DNA of 64,000 nucleotides from positions 518,623 through 582,622 of the forward strand of contig NZ_JALKBH010000002.1 of the NCBI RefSeq assembly GCF_023016115.1, given 5' to 3'. Source of the stretch: Alcanivorax sp. S6407. GTDB taxonomy: Bacteria; Pseudomonadota; Gammaproteobacteria; Pseudomonadales; Alcanivoracaceae. Position numbers and translations under genes: made by a program. Below are positions 11,286-22,759 of the stretch, piece by piece (the first letter of the stretch is position 1; each line of letters starts with the position of its first letter). The notes under the pieces were generated by a model, which did not search any database, had not been told where the DNA came from, and saw nothing but the letters and a program-made list of their open reading frames with translations.

Positions 11286-12692
11286 CTACTTTTTCATGCG
11301 CTTGATCATCCGGCGCCGCTTGTGGGCCTGGCGATCGGTCAGCACGTTCTTCTTGCCCTCATAGGGGTTGGAGCCCGACTTGAATTCCAACCGAATGGGC
11401 GTCCCTTCCAGTTTCAACGCCTCCCGGAAACGATTCTCGAGAAAACGCTTGTAGCTATTGGGCAAGGCCTCGGTGCGATTACCATGCAACACGATGGTAG
11501 GCGGATTATTGCCACCCATGTGCGCATAACGCAGCTTGGCACGGAATCGGCCATTACGTGGCGGCGGATGTCCGGCCAGGATCGACTCCATGATCCGGGT
11601 CATCTCATTGGTGCCGATCTTGATAAAGGCACTGTCCCAAGCTTTTTCCACCATACCCCAAAGGTCGCCGACCCCGGTACCATGAAGCGCTGAAATGAAC
11701 TTGATCTTTACCCAAGGGGCAAATTCCAGCCTGCGCCCCAGCTCGATACGCACCCGCTCCTTGTGGTCTGCATCCAGCCCGTCCCACTTGTTGACCGCTA
11801 TCATAAGCGCTCGGCCACTATCGAGAACATAACCCAAAAGGTGCAGATCCTGATCGGTGATGCCTTCCCGGGCATCAATCACGATCACCACTACCTGGGC
11901 CGCTTCCACCGCTTGCAGCGCCTTGATGACAGAGAATTTTTCCACCATCTCGAACACCTTGCCACGGCGCCGCACCCCCGCCGTATCGATCAGGGTGTAC
12001 TTCTTGTCCATGCGTTCGAACGGCACTTCGATGGAATCCCGGGTGGTGCCGGCATGATCAAACACCACCACCCGTTCTTCGCCAAGCATGCGGTTGATCA
12101 GGGTGGACTTGCCCACATTGGGGCGACCAAGTACCGCAACGCGGATACTGCCGTCATTGGTGTCCACGGGCTCGCCGTCTTCGTCAAAGAAGGGCTCCAG
12201 ATCAGGGAATGACTCCAGCACGGTCTCGATCATGCTACGCACCCCGCGGCCATGGGCCGCCGCAATGGGCAGCACCTCGTTCATACCCAGGGTGTAGAAA
12301 TCCGCCATGGCGGTATCCGGGTCGATACCGTCGGTCTTGTTGACCACCAGATAGGCAGGCTTTGGCAGCTTGCGCAGTTCCGCGGCGATCTGTTCATCCG
12401 CTGCGCTCAACCCGGCACGGCCATCCACCATGAACAGCACCAGATCCGCCTCACCCACCGCAGTCAGCGATTGCTCGGTCATCGGTGCATCGATACCATC
12501 GTCGTTCTCCCCGATCCCCCCGGTATCCACCACGGTGTAGAGGTAATCCCCGAGTCTGCCATCACCGTATTTGCGGTCACGGGTCAGCCCCGGGAAGTCT
12601 GCTACCAGAGCATCCCGGGTTCGGGTGAGTCGATTGAACAGGGTGGATTTGCCCACATTGGGCCGCCCCACCAGGGCGATAACCGGCTTCAT
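11286..12692 (-). CDS. der: Ribosome-associated GTPase Der (EngA)
   Basis: Essential double GTPase acting in 50S ribosomal subunit maturation. 468 residues. The first G domain has [25 protein letters not shown] and NKTD. The second has [27 protein letters not shown] and NKWD. A KH-like domain follows, ending in a basic tail ([15 protein letters not shown]). It lies downstream of bamB, the usual gammaproteobacterial order, with a 157-bp spacer. The receptor gene that follows is an atypical neighbour for der. Confidence 0.98.
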   Translation of the reverse strand: MKPVIALVGRPNVGKSTLFNRLTRTRDALVADFPGLTRDRKYGDGRLGDYLYTVVDTGGIGENDDGIDAPMTEQSLTAVGEADLVLFMVDGRAGLSAADEQIAAELRKLPKPAYLVVNKTDGIDPDTAMADFYTLGMNEVLPIAAAHGRGVRSMIETVLESFPDLEPFFDEDGEPVDTNDGSIRVAVLGRPNVGKSTLINRMLGEERVVVFDHAGTTRDSIEVPFERMDKKYTLIDTAGVRRRGKVFEMVEKFSVIKALQAVEAAQVVVIVIDAREGITDQDLHLLGYVLDSGRALMIAVNKWDGLDADHKERVRIELGRRLEFAPWVKIKFISALHGTGVGDLWGMVEKAWDSAFIKIGTNEMTRIMESILAGHPPPRNGRFRAKLRYAHMGGNNPPTIVLHGNRTEALPNSYKRFLENRFREALKLEGTPIRLEFKSGSNPYEGKKNVLTDRQAHKRRRMIKRMKK

Positions 12693-12849
12693 AGGTATCT
12701 CTGCAAGAGTATTTGGGCGCTATGGTAACGCAAATCAGGGGGAGAGGCGGAGAGAAGAAAACAGGATTATGTGCACAACGGCTACCGCCTGCGGGGCGCC
12801 GCAGGACAGGGATGAGCGCGAAGCCGCTCCCTGCCCCCGGGCAGCAGGG

Positions 12850-14040
12850 TTATTCGTCGCTATCCGAAGAGAACAGACGCTTCCAGAATGAAGGTTTACG
12901 GGGGCTCAGCTGGTAAGCGGACAGCTTGCCGTCGAAGCCGACCACATAGAGCACATCACCATAGGCGACAGGAGTGCCGGCAAAGCCGTCCCCATCATGA
13001 CGCTTGCGGGCAACAATGCTGCCATCGTCAGCGTTCAACCAGTGGATATAGCCCTCAAAATCACCTGCGGCAACCAGACCTCCCTGATAGGCCGTACCGG
13101 TAAGGCGGCGACCGTACAGCTTGTCCTGCTTCCACAGCACGGTACCACCGCGCTGATCCACAGCTCTCACCACACCCACATCGTCCGCCACAAACAGACT
13201 GCCAGCACCGCTGGTGCTGATCTCGCGGGCGCTGGACATGGGCTTCTCCCAGTACAACCGACCGGTATCCGCATCCAGCACACCGATCTTGCCCTGGAAG
13301 CTGACAGCGAAAACACCACCACCTTCCACGATCAGATTGCCATCCACATCCACCAGACGATCCAGCTCGGACCGGCCAGTGGCTTCCGCAATACGCTTCT
13401 CCCACACTGGCGCGCCACTGGACAGATCCAGTGCCACCACCTTGGCATTGGCAAATCCGGCATACACCTTGTCACCCGCAATGGTCGGCTGAGCCAGACC
13501 ACGCAGCGTCAGGGTGGGAGGCGGGGTCTCAAAATCCCAGCGCTGCTCACCCGTGGCCGCATCCAGTGCCGCAATGTGGCCGTCCTGGGTCTGGAAAATC
13601 GCCAGGTTACCGTCACTTACCGGGATGGCCAGCGCCTCCCCGGTAAGCTGGGTTTTCCAGAGGGTGTCACCGGTTTCCGCATCCAGCGCCACCGCCATAC
13701 CTTCGCGGGTACCGTACAAGACCATGCCGTAACCGGTGTAGAAGCCACCGGCAATCCGATCCCCGGTCTTCACCCGCCACTGGCGCTTGCCGGTTTCCCG
13801 GTTGATGGCGTAAACACGGCCTTCCACATCACCGGCTACAACCTGCAGAGAGGTAACCGCCGGACGCAAGGTCAACTGGCTGTCCTGCAGGCCATCACCC
13901 ACCCCTTCACTCCACAGCCGCTTTACCTTGTAGCTGGCCTCAAAGTCGGGCAGATCGTTGGGTTCAATGGCATTGGGGTTGGAGCTGCAGCCGGCCAGCA
14001 CAAGGCCAGCCAGCAACAGGGGAAGCAGAAGGTTTTTCAT
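12850..14040 (-). CDS. bamB: Outer-membrane protein assembly lipoprotein BamB
   Basis: Lipoprotein of the BAM complex, which inserts beta-barrel proteins into the outer membrane. 396 residues. The lipoprotein signal ends in LVLAGCSS (Cys18). The rest is an eight-bladed PQQ-like propeller with repeats such as GRVYAINRETGKRQW, MAVALDAETGDTLWK and HIAALDAATGEQRW. It lies 11 bp after yfgM on the same strand, so the two are co-transcribed. Confidence 0.96.
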   Translation of the reverse strand: MKNLLLPLLLAGLVLAGCSSNPNAIEPNDLPDFEASYKVKRLWSEGVGDGLQDSQLTLRPAVTSLQVVAGDVEGRVYAINRETGKRQWRVKTGDRIAGGFYTGYGMVLYGTREGMAVALDAETGDTLWKTQLTGEALAIPVSDGNLAIFQTQDGHIAALDAATGEQRWDFETPPPTLTLRGLAQPTIAGDKVYAGFANAKVVALDLSSGAPVWEKRIAEATGRSELDRLVDVDGNLIVEGGGVFAVSFQGKIGVLDADTGRLYWEKPMSSAREISTSGAGSLFVADDVGVVRAVDQRGGTVLWKQDKLYGRRLTGTAYQGGLVAAGDFEGYIHWLNADDGSIVARKRHDGDGFAGTPVAYGDVLYVVGFDGKLSAYQLSPRKPSFWKRLFSSDSDE

Positions 14041-14051
14041 GTAAGTCCTGT

Positions 14052-14687
14052 TCAGGAAGCGGTCTTCAGGTCGTCAAGTTTCATCTGCACACGGTCCTTT
14101 TCTCCACCGTCCTGCAGTACGTCCAGAGCCTCGCCATAATGGGTCTCGGCGGCAGCCAGATCGCCCTGCCCCTTGGCCGCATCGCCACGCAGCTCCAGGG
14201 CCATGCCGCTAAAGGCTTCCGGGAATTTGCCCTTGAGCACAGCTTCAGCCTTGTCCCAGGCCTGCTGCTGCAGGTAAACACGGGCCAGACGCAGGGTGGC
14301 CGTATAGGTCAACGCATCGGTGGCACCGCTATCTGCCACTTCCTGCAGCAGAGTCACTGCTGCATCGTAGTCGGCTTCAGATACCGCCAGGCTGGCCTTG
14401 GCCAGACGGGCGTGATCAGCATAGGCACTGCTCGGGTATTCCTCGATCAGGGCATCGGCCTTCTCGGTCACTGCGTCTTTCTGCGCCGCACCCAGCGACT
14501 CCAGCATGCTCTGGTACTGGCTGGAGGCATCCGTGGACTGCTCACCCTGATAGCCCTGCCATTCACGCCAGCCAATCAGCGCGGCCACGGCCAACACGAT
14601 GGTAATGATGGTGGCCGTACCGTTTTCCTTCCACCAGTTCTTGAGCAGTTCCGCCTGCTCTTCTTCGTCACGGATGTAATCGACCAC
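14052..14687 (-). CDS. yfgM: YfgM-like ancillary SecYEG translocon subunit
   Basis: 211 residues with a cytoplasmic acidic N-terminus (MVDYIRDEEEQAELLKNWW), one TM segment at about 24-40 (TATIITIVLAVAALIGW) and a periplasmic TPR-like region. In relatives YfgM binds SecYEG and periplasmic chaperones and influences envelope stress responses. The bamB-yfgM-hisS context supports the call. It is separated from hisS by 253 bp that hold a heptad-repeat pair. Confidence 0.9.
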   Translation of the reverse strand: MVDYIRDEEEQAELLKNWWKENGTATIITIVLAVAALIGWREWQGYQGEQSTDASSQYQSMLESLGAAQKDAVTEKADALIEEYPSSAYADHARLAKASLAVSEADYDAAVTLLQEVADSGATDALTYTATLRLARVYLQQQAWDKAEAVLKGKFPEAFSGMALELRGDAAKGQGDLAAAETHYGEALDVLQDGGEKDRVQMKLDDLKTAS

Positions 14688-14774
14688 CCTGATCTCCTTT
14701 CGTTTTTATGACCCGGAAGCGTTCTTTCCGGCGACTGTTTATTTCGTGTGCCCCGGCGTTCGACTTAACGCCGG

Positions 14775-14936
14775 GAAGCAAGCTACAAGCTACAAGCTTC
14801 AAGCTACAACGCGGCAAATGCCGTGCTTTTCGATTTCCGTCAACGCCGCGCCCGGGCTCAGAGCGCGGGCAGCACGATAACGGTCGGCACCAGCATTCTA
14901 TCGCGCCTTGTAGCTTGCAGCTTAAAGCTTGTCGCT
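14775..14936. repeat. Heptad-phased inverted repeat, family 3 (GCTACAA/TTGTAGC)
   Basis: The left arm (14775-14811) has units GCTACAA, GCTACAA, GCTTCAA, GCTACAA in exact 7-bp phase. The right arm (14906-14936) has TTGTAGC, TTGCAGC, TTAAAGC, TTGTCGC. About 95 nt of GC-rich sequence separate them. It lies between hisS and yfgM inside the transcription unit. A pure tandem version of the same unit occurs at 52689. Confidence 0.8.
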
Positions 14937-14940
14937 GTCT

Positions 14941-16221
14941 TTATCCCAGTAGCGAGGTCACCGCATTGGCCACATCACCCTGGGCAACCTGAACCTGCTC
15001 ACCCTGACCACGCAGCGGCTTCACCGTCACCACGCCATTGGCCAGTTCGTCTTCGCCGATAATCAGGGCCACGGCCGCACCGCTGCGGTCGGCCTTTTTC
15101 ATCTGGCTCTTGAAGCTTCCGCCACCACAATGCAGCTGAATCCCCTTGCCCGGCAGCGCATCACGCAGCTCTTCCGCCAGCGTCATGGTCGGCGCCAGTA
15201 CATCACCCATGGCCATCACATAGACGTCCACCGGCGCAGACAGTTCCGGCATTTGTTGCTCGACCAGCAAAATCAGACGCTCCACACCCATGGCGAAGCC
15301 CACTGCCGGTGTCGGCTTACCGCCCAGCTGTTCCACCAGGCCGTCGTAGCGACCGCCGGCACACACGGTGCCCTGTGCACCGAGCGCATCGGTGACCCAC
15401 TCGAACACGGTCTTACCGTAGTAGTCCAGACCGCGCACCAGGTAGGGGTTCACTTTATAAGCAATGCCATTAGCATCGAGCAAGGCTTTCAGGCCATCAA
15501 AGTGCGCGCGTGCCTCTTCATTGAGGTAATCGGCCAGCTGAGGAGCATTCTCCAGCACCTCACGGGTGCCCGGATCCTTACTGTCCAGTACGCGCAACGG
15601 ACTACGTTCGATACGCTTGCGGGAATCCTCGTCGATCTGCTCTACGTGTTCCTGCAGATAGGCCACCAGCGCATCACGATAGCGCGCGCGGTCTTCACTG
15701 TCGCCCAGGGAATTCAGTTCCAGCGTCACCATGTCTGCCAGGCCAAGGGCTTGCCACAGTCGGGCCGTCATCAGGATGACTTCGGCGTCGATATCCGGAC
15801 CGTTCATGCCAAAGGTTTCCACCCCGATCTGGTGAAACTGGCGATAGCGACCGGCCTGAGGACGTTCATGACGGAACATGGGGCCGGTGTACCACAGACG
15901 CTGGGTCTGGTTGTAGAGCAAGCCATGCTGTTCACAGGCGCGCACACAGCTGGCGGTGCCTTCCGGACGCAAGGTCAGGCTGTCACCGTTTCGATCATCG
16001 AAGGTGTACATTTCCTTTTCGACGATATCGGTAACCTCACCGATACTGCGCTTGAACAGATCAGTCTGCTCGACAATGGGCATGCGGATTTCCTGATAGC
16101 CATAGCTGGCCAGCACACCACGCACCTTGTCTTCCAGCCACTGCCACAGGCCGGTCTGCTCAGGCAGGATGTCGTTCATCCCGCGGATGGAAGTGATCTT
16201 TTTATTGACTGCCTTGCTCAC
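14941..16221 (-). CDS. hisS: Histidyl-tRNA synthetase
   Basis: Charges tRNA-His. 426 residues from the GTG at 16221, which has AAGGA seven bases upstream. The open frame extends 26 codons further, but that part is translated heptad repeat and I reject it. Class II motifs are visible: motif 2 in [17 protein letters not shown], the histidine loop [12 protein letters not shown] and motif 3 in GFAMGVERL. The C-terminal anticodon-binding domain runs from about residue 325. It lies between ispG and yfgM, the conserved order. Confidence 0.97.
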   Translation of the reverse strand: MSKAVNKKITSIRGMNDILPEQTGLWQWLEDKVRGVLASYGYQEIRMPIVEQTDLFKRSIGEVTDIVEKEMYTFDDRNGDSLTLRPEGTASCVRACEQHGLLYNQTQRLWYTGPMFRHERPQAGRYRQFHQIGVETFGMNGPDIDAEVILMTARLWQALGLADMVTLELNSLGDSEDRARYRDALVAYLQEHVEQIDEDSRKRIERSPLRVLDSKDPGTREVLENAPQLADYLNEEARAHFDGLKALLDANGIAYKVNPYLVRGLDYYGKTVFEWVTDALGAQGTVCAGGRYDGLVEQLGGKPTPAVGFAMGVERLILLVEQQMPELSAPVDVYVMAMGDVLAPTMTLAEELRDALPGKGIQLHCGGGSFKSQMKKADRSGAAVALIIGEDELANGVVTVKPLRGQGEQVQVAQGDVANAVTSLLG

Positions 16222-16233
16222 TGCATTTCCTTC

Positions 16234-16317
16234 AAAACGCTGGACGCCTAACGCCAAACGCCCGACGCAGGCACCATCATGGCGTCCGGCGTCGGGCATC
16301 CGGCGTCCAGCGTCAGT
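16234..16317. repeat. Heptad-phased inverted repeat, family 1 (ispG-hisS spacer)
   Basis: The left arm reads CTGGACG, CCTAACG, CCAAACG, CCCGACG and the right arm TCCGGCG, TCGGGCA, TCCGGCG, TCCAGCG, all in 7-bp register with a short loop. It fills almost the whole spacer and reaches the ispG stop codon. Confidence 0.82.
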
Positions 16318-17435
16318 TATTCACTTCTTGCGATGATGCCTTTCTCTTCATCTTCGCGCTGCTGCTTCACCTTGGCCCGCACCATCCGTTCCAGCTCGTC
16401 CACCAGGTCTTCCTTGGTGACGTGATGGCTTTTTTCGCCATTCAGGTACGAAAGATTGTTGGGGGTGCCGCCAGTCAGGCCCACATCAGCCTCACGGGCT
16501 TCGCCGGGGCCGTTGACCAGGCAGCCAATCACCGCCAGATCCACAGACTCATTGATGTCTTCCAGCCGCGCCTCCAGCTCGTTGACGGTCTTGATCACGT
16601 CAAAGTTCTGTCGCGAACAGCTGGGGCAGGCGATAATGTTCACGCCTTTCTTGCGCAGGTTAAGGCTCTTGAGAATATCGAAGCCTACGCGCACTTCTTC
16701 CACCGGATCCGCCGCCAGGGAAATACGGATGGTATCGCCAATCCCTTCCATTAGCAGCGAACCCAGCGCCACTGCAGATTTCACCGTACCGGAGCGGAAC
16801 GTCCCCGCCTCGGTCACACCGAGATGAAGCGGCTGTTCAATCTGTTGCGAGAGTTTCCGGTAGGCCTGCAGGGTCATGAACACATTGGACGCCTTGACGC
16901 TGACCTTGAAGTCCTGAAAGTCATGGCGATCAAGAATATCCACATGGCGCAGGGCCGATTCCACCAGCGCATCGGAGGTAGGTTCGCCGTATTTGCGCTG
17001 CAGTTCCTTTTCCAGAGAACCGGCATTGACGCCGATGCGAATCGGAATGCCCTTGTCTTTCGCGCACTGGATCACCGCCTTGATGCGATCTTCGCGGCCG
17101 ATGTTGCCGGGATTGATACGCAGGCAATCCACGCCCTTTTCGGCTACTGCCAGAGCGATCTTGTAGTCGTAGTGAATGTCCGCCACCAGCGGCACATCCA
17201 CCCGTTTTCGAATCTCACCGAAGGCGTCTGCGGCCTCCATGCTGGGCACGGACACTCGCACAATATCCACACCGGCATCCTGCAGACGCTGGATCTGGCC
17301 TACCGTGGCCGCCACATCACAGGTTTCGGTATTGGTCATGCTCTGTACGGAGATAGGCGCGTCACCGCCCACCGGCACCTTGCCGACAAAGATCTGCCGG
17401 GTCTTGCGGCGCTCGATTTTGACTTCCGGTTCCAT
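16317..17435 (-). CDS. ispG: 4-hydroxy-3-methylbut-2-enyl diphosphate synthase
   Basis: Reduces methylerythritol cyclodiphosphate to HMBPP, the penultimate step of the MEP isoprenoid pathway, with a [4Fe-4S] cluster. 372 residues, the same length as the E. coli enzyme. The cluster ligands Cys270, Cys273 ([10 protein letters not shown]) and Cys305 ([10 protein letters not shown]) are present at the canonical positions. It lies 18 bp after rodZ on the minus strand. Confidence 0.98.
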   Translation of the reverse strand: MEPEVKIERRKTRQIFVGKVPVGGDAPISVQSMTNTETCDVAATVGQIQRLQDAGVDIVRVSVPSMEAADAFGEIRKRVDVPLVADIHYDYKIALAVAEKGVDCLRINPGNIGREDRIKAVIQCAKDKGIPIRIGVNAGSLEKELQRKYGEPTSDALVESALRHVDILDRHDFQDFKVSVKASNVFMTLQAYRKLSQQIEQPLHLGVTEAGTFRSGTVKSAVALGSLLMEGIGDTIRISLAADPVEEVRVGFDILKSLNLRKKGVNIIACPSCSRQNFDVIKTVNELEARLEDINESVDLAVIGCLVNGPGEAREADVGLTGGTPNNLSYLNGEKSHHVTKEDLVDELERMVRAKVKQQREDEEKGIIARSE

Positions 17436-17453
17436 GGTATGTCTCGGTATTGA

Positions 17454-18332
17454 TCAGGGGAGCGTCAGATTGACAACTTTACCAGGCGAATCCGTCGGCA
17501 AGGTGACAGCCTCGCCATTCAGGAACAGCTCGCTGACTGCCGCAGCGTTACCGATCTTGAGGCTGAAAGGCGCCTTGCCATCTACCCGCAGGGTAGCACC
17601 GGCCGGCTTGACGCCCTGGCGCAGCACACGGCCATTGGCATCACGAATTTCCATCCAGCAGTCGGCGTTCAGATCCATCACCAGACGGTCCTGCCCATTG
17701 CCTGCCAGCATATCGGGATCAATGGCAGGGGCCGCCTCTTCCACGGCAGGGGTGGGCTCTACCGGCTCTTGCTCTGCCTGGCCGGCTTCAGCCGTTTCAG
17801 CATCGTCCATGGCTCCAACCGTGTCTGCCATGGCTGATTCCGGACCCGCGTCATCAACCACCGCGGCGTCAGGCCCGGCAGTCGGATCCTGCTGACCGGC
17901 ATCCTCTGACAGGGGCGCCAGCGGCGCGCCGTCCACAGCATCAGGCTCATCTTCACCCTGCGGCCAGAGCACCACTACCGCAATGACTGCCACAATCAGG
18001 ATCAGCAACCACACCACCGGCCTGGCCAGCAGGCCCCGACGGTTGGGCATGCTTGGCAATTCCAGCGGCTTGTCGAAAGCGTCTTCGTTGATCATTTGCT
18101 GGAACGTATTGGCCACTTCATCTGCGGGCAGTCCCAGCAGGCGAGCATAGTTCTTCAGGTAACCCTTGACGAAAGTCGCCTCGGGCAGACGCTCGTAATC
18201 ATCTGCTTCCAGCGCCAGCAGATAGGTCTGGGACAGGTGCATACGCTTTGCCGCTTCTGCGGTTGTCCAGCCCATGGCCTCACGGGCCTTGCGGCAACGC
18301 TCGCCGGGCAACACGACCATCTTGTCACTCAT
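17454..18332 (-). CDS. rodZ: RodZ-like helix-turn-helix membrane protein
   Basis: Cell-shape factor that links MreB to the membrane in relatives. From the ATG at 18332 it has 292 residues. The N-terminal HTH_25 domain (about 8-75) contains GERCRKAREAMGWTTAEAAKRM; a single TM segment is at about 108-128; an Ala/Glu/Pro-rich linker follows; and the C-terminal DUF4115 domain contains DCWMEIRDANGRVLRQG. The start overlaps the pilF stop as ATGA, so translation is coupled. An upstream in-frame start that adds 12 residues is less likely. Confidence 0.93.
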   Translation of the reverse strand: MSDKMVVLPGERCRKAREAMGWTTAEAAKRMHLSQTYLLALEADDYERLPEATFVKGYLKNYARLLGLPADEVANTFQQMINEDAFDKPLELPSMPNRRGLLARPVVWLLILIVAVIAVVVLWPQGEDEPDAVDGAPLAPLSEDAGQQDPTAGPDAAVVDDAGPESAMADTVGAMDDAETAEAGQAEQEPVEPTPAVEEAAPAIDPDMLAGNGQDRLVMDLNADCWMEIRDANGRVLRQGVKPAGATLRVDGKAPFSLKIGNAAAVSELFLNGEAVTLPTDSPGKVVNLTLP

Positions 18333-19111
18333 TGTGCGCTCTCCCGTGCAGCTTTCCAGTCCTTCCACTCACTGTATTCTGGTGAGCGACGATAAAGGTT
18401 TTCCAGTGCCAGCTCATAGCTGGAGAGTTGATCCTTGAAGCCCAGGGTCGTTGCCAGCTTCGCTCCCAGCAGCAGGGAGCGGGCGCTTTGACGGTTACTG
18501 CGCTGAACATATTGCTGATAGTAGTCCCAGGCCAGTCGCGTGCGCTGTTCCTTGAAGTACAGGTCCGCCAGCTCCAGATTCGGCACCACCGCCTGAGGAT
18601 TCAGGCGCAGAGCCTTGATGAATGCCTTCTGGGCTTCCTCATCCCGTCCCAGCTCCCGGTAGCAGCGACCCATGTTTTCCCAGGCACTGCCACGGCCACT
18701 GTAGCTCGGATCATTGGCCGCCCGCTCAAAACGCTTGAGGGCAGCCTCATACTCGCCTTTTGAAAACAGTAAGGTGCCGTAGTTGTTCTGGGCTGGGGAG
18801 TAACTACGGTCCGCACTGACCGCCTTCTTGTAGTGCTCTTCTTCCAGGGCAGGATCCTGCTCGTACTTGTAGAGCAGCGCCATGGCGTTGTGCGCCACGG
18901 CACTGTCATCGTCAAGCTGGAGAGCTCGTGAGAAATGCCGGCGGGCTTCGGAAGGATTGCCCTGCTGAAGATACTGCAGACCGGCAGCCACCCGACTGGT
19001 GACGGCCTCATCGACTTTGACTTCCCGCTCACCGGATTCCACCGTCACACACCCGGTGGAGAGAAAGCCCGCAACCAGCAGGCCAAGAAAACCGCGAATA
19101 AGAGGATTCAT
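18329..19111 (-). CDS. pilF: PilF/PilW type IV pilus biogenesis lipoprotein
   Basis: Outer-membrane pilotin for PilQ secretin assembly. 260 residues. The lipoprotein signal ends in GFLSTGCVTV (Cys21). TPR units follow, for example PSEARRHFSRALQLDDDSAVAHNAMA and GEYEAALKRFERAAN. It is coupled on both sides: its ATG shares one base with the rlmN stop (TAATG), and its TGA overlaps the rodZ ATG. Confidence 0.95.
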   Translation of the reverse strand: MNPLIRGFLGLLVAGFLSTGCVTVESGEREVKVDEAVTSRVAAGLQYLQQGNPSEARRHFSRALQLDDDSAVAHNAMALLYKYEQDPALEEEHYKKAVSADRSYSPAQNNYGTLLFSKGEYEAALKRFERAANDPSYSGRGSAWENMGRCYRELGRDEEAQKAFIKALRLNPQAVVPNLELADLYFKEQRTRLAWDYYQQYVQRSNRQSARSLLLGAKLATTLGFKDQLSSYELALENLYRRSPEYSEWKDWKAARESAQ

Positions 19112-20253
19112 TACGCTTGCGCTGTATTGTTATCCGTGTGTTCGGAGCGGTGAAAAATGGATTGTTTCCAGCGCTCACTGCGCCGGGTCCGGTCCTGCAC
19201 CTGCCCCACCAGCTGACCACAGGCGGCATCGATATCATCACCGCGCGTCGTCCTGACCGTAGTCAACAATCCATTGTCATTCAGATACTTATGGAACTCC
19301 AGAATATCGCTCTTGCGTGAACGTTCATAGCCTGCATGCGGGAAGGGATTGAAAGGGATCAGATTCACCTTCACCGGCAGGCCGTTCAACAGCTTGACCA
19401 GCTGACGAGCGTGCTCCGGCTTATCGTTCACGTCCCGCAGCATCACATATTCCATGGTGATAGTGTTGTGCTTGTGGGAAATATTTTTGGTGTAACGCTT
19501 GCACGCCGCCATCAACTCTTTCAGCGGGTACTTGCGATTCAACGGCACCAGCTCGTTACGCAGCTCGTCGTTGGGAGCATGCAAACTCACTGCCAGGGCC
19601 ACATCCAGGTCCTGGCTGAGCTGGTCGATCTTCGGAATCACCCCGGAAGTAGAGAGGGTGATCCGCTTCTTGCCAATACCGTAGCCCAGGTCATCTTTCA
19701 TGATGCGCATGGCACTGAGCACGTTGTCATAGTTGAGCAGGGGCTCGCCCATGCCCATCATCACCACATTGGTGATCGGGTGCTCACCGAGATTGCGGCG
19801 CGGGCCAAAGGACCGGCTGGCCTGCCACACCTGGCCAATGATTTCGGCACTGGTCATATCCCGCTGGAAGCCCTGCTTGCCAGTGGAGCAAAAGCTGCAA
19901 TCCACTGCACACCCCACCTGGGAGGACACACACAGGGTGCCGCGGCGGCCATCGGGAATAAAAACGGTTTCCACCGCACCACCGTTATCCATTTCAAACA
20001 CCCACTTGCGGGTGCCGTCACGGCTGATGCTCTCGTGGATCACTTCCGGGCCGCGAATTTCCGCCACCTCGGACAGTTTCTGGCGCAATGCCTTACCCAC
20101 ATCTGTCATTTGCTCGAACGAATCCGCCTGATGATGGTGGATCCATTTCAGCACCTGCTGGGCACGAAACTTCTTCTCTCCCATTTCCAGGAAGAAGGCT
20201 TCCATTTGCGGGCGATCGAGACCGAGCAGATTGACTTTCTGTTGGGCTGTCAT
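19111..20253 (-). CDS. rlmN: Dual-specificity 23S rRNA/tRNA methyltransferase RlmN
   Basis: Radical SAM enzyme that makes 2-methyladenosine at 23S rRNA A2503 and tRNA A37. 380 residues. The cluster motif C-x3-C-x2-C is Cys115/119/122 in [17 protein letters not shown]. The two methyl-carrier and resolving cysteines appear to be Cys108 (TLCVSSQ) and Cys345 (DAACGQL). It is the first gene after ndk in the conserved block. Confidence 0.97.
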   Translation of the reverse strand: MTAQQKVNLLGLDRPQMEAFFLEMGEKKFRAQQVLKWIHHHQADSFEQMTDVGKALRQKLSEVAEIRGPEVIHESISRDGTRKWVFEMDNGGAVETVFIPDGRRGTLCVSSQVGCAVDCSFCSTGKQGFQRDMTSAEIIGQVWQASRSFGPRRNLGEHPITNVVMMGMGEPLLNYDNVLSAMRIMKDDLGYGIGKKRITLSTSGVIPKIDQLSQDLDVALAVSLHAPNDELRNELVPLNRKYPLKELMAACKRYTKNISHKHNTITMEYVMLRDVNDKPEHARQLVKLLNGLPVKVNLIPFNPFPHAGYERSRKSDILEFHKYLNDNGLLTTVRTTRGDDIDAACGQLVGQVQDRTRRSERWKQSIFHRSEHTDNNTAQA

Positions 20254-20292
20254 GGCATTTCTCCAGTAGGAAACACGGTTTCCTGATAAACG

Positions 20293-20319
20293 CCAGCCAC
20301 GACCAAAGGCCGTGGCTGG
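20293..20319 (-). terminator. Hairpin between ndk and rlmN
   Basis: A perfect 9-bp stem, CCAGCCACG with CGTGGCTGG, and a 9-nt loop. On the minus strand it lies 22 nt after ndk and 40 nt before rlmN. There is no proper T-run, so it may be a partial attenuator or an RNA-stability element. Confidence 0.5.
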
Positions 20320-20340
20320 AGGTTGCTCACTCGCTGAAAC

Positions 20341-20772
20341 TTAGCGAGTGCGCGGGCACAGTTCTTCGTCAGAGAAGAAGTAGGCCACTTCACGGGCCGC
20401 AGACTCGGTGGAGTCAGAGCCGTGTACCGCGTTCTCGTCAATGGTTTGAGCGAAATCGGCACGAATGGTTCCAGCTTCCGCTTCCGCCGGGTTGGTAGCA
20501 CCCATCAGGTCACGGTTCTTGGCCACGGCGCCTTCGCCTTCCAGAACCTGGACAACGACAGGACCGCTGGTCATGAAGGACACCAGATCCTTGAAGAAAG
20601 GACGCTCTTTGTGCTCGGCGTAGAAACCGCCAGCCTGCTCGTCGCTCAGGTGTACCATCTTCATGGCAACTACTTTCAGGTCAGCCTTTTCGAAACGGGC
20701 AACGATGTCACCGATTACGTTCTTGGCCACGGCATCAGGCTTGATGATAGAGAGGGTGCGCTCAACAGCCAT
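20341..20772 (-). CDS. ndk: Nucleoside diphosphate kinase
   Basis: Transfers the gamma phosphate between nucleoside triphosphates and diphosphates through a phosphohistidine. From the ATG at 20772 ([15 protein letters not shown]) it has 143 residues, identical in length to the E. coli enzyme. The active-site His117 lies in NAVHGSDS. A start four codons upstream is possible but lacks the family N-terminus. It is divergent from the suf operon. Confidence 0.98.
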   Translation of the reverse strand: MAVERTLSIIKPDAVAKNVIGDIVARFEKADLKVVAMKMVHLSDEQAGGFYAEHKERPFFKDLVSFMTSGPVVVQVLEGEGAVAKNRDLMGATNPAEAEAGTIRADFAQTIDENAVHGSDSTESAAREVAYFFSDEELCPRTR

Positions 20773-20897
20773 CAGTCTGTTCACTCCAGATTTGCGTTAA
20801 ATGGTCCTCGGAAACCCAAACGGTTCCCCGGGGCAATGACAGGGGCGATCGGCAGACTGGCAAAGCAGCCCACGCAGCAACCCCCTGGAACCGGCGG

Positions 20898-20926
20898 ATT
20901 ATACGCAAGAGAGGCGAATTATGATA
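20898..20926 (-). promoter_or_regulatory. Likely ndk promoter -10 region
   Basis: TATAAT on the minus strand at 20903-20898, with a weak -35-like TATCAT 17 bp upstream. The leader to ndk would be about 120 nt. Confidence 0.4.
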
Positions 20927-20996
20927 CCGTTGCCGCCCCGTCGGACACGCACCGCCCCGCCGTCACCGGAAGCCGGCCTTTCTGCCCCGGCCCCTA

Positions 20997-21048
20997 TTCG
21001 ACAGCGCCCGCGAAAGGCGTATAATACCCGACTAAATTACTCTGGTAT
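20997..21048 (+). promoter_or_regulatory. suf promoter with IscR type-1-like operator
   Basis: TATAAT at 21020-21025 has a weak TTCGAC 17 bp upstream. Overlapping and following the -10, positions 21024-21048 form an imperfect palindrome: left half ATACCCGACT, centre AAATTA, right half CTCTGGTAT. Against the type-1 IscR consensus (ATASYYGACT - RWWWYA - GTCRRSTAT, as I recall it) it differs at 2 of 25 positions. Placement over the -10 predicts repression by [2Fe-2S]-IscR and induction of suf when clusters are short. Confidence 0.75.
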
Positions 21049-21080
21049 TTCCCATTACCCTGGACCGCAGGCGCTGATCT

Positions 21081-22520
<1,440 letters not shown>

Positions 22521-22602
22521 GCGGGCCAAGAGGCCTAAAGAGTTAAGCCCGAACATGACATTTACGCTGCGGGTTAGCTGATCGCAGGGGCCATGACAGT
22601 CG

Positions 22603-22680
22603 CGAGTGACGAGTCACGAGTTTCGAAGAGCAAAACCGGTTTTGCCTTTCGCTCCTCGTAACTCGTCACTCGAAACTCAG
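22603..22680. repeat. Heptad-phased inverted repeat, family 2 (sufB-sufC spacer)
   Basis: The left arm has GAGTGAC, GAGTCAC, GAGTTTC, GAAGAGC then AAAACC. The right arm is the near reverse complement, running from GGTTTTGCC to CTCGTAACTCGTCACTCG. The arms almost meet, so a very long hairpin could form inside the suf mRNA. Confidence 0.85.
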
Positions 22681-22759
22681 CACTTCGCCCTGCCGCAACC
22701 TGTGACACATTGATAAACCGGTGCCGGACTCCCGGCCCAATCGAAAGGCGCATCAAAAC

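Noticed and set aside
16222..16299. N-terminal extension of hisS by 26 codons
   Set aside because: The added residues are translated family-1 repeat. The GTG at 16221 has a good ribosome-binding site and gives the normal protein length.
22603..22680. Inverted repeat considered as a transcription terminator of sufB
   Set aside because: It has no T-run and is one copy of a dispersed repeat. The downstream suf genes have no other visible promoter, so full termination is unlikely.
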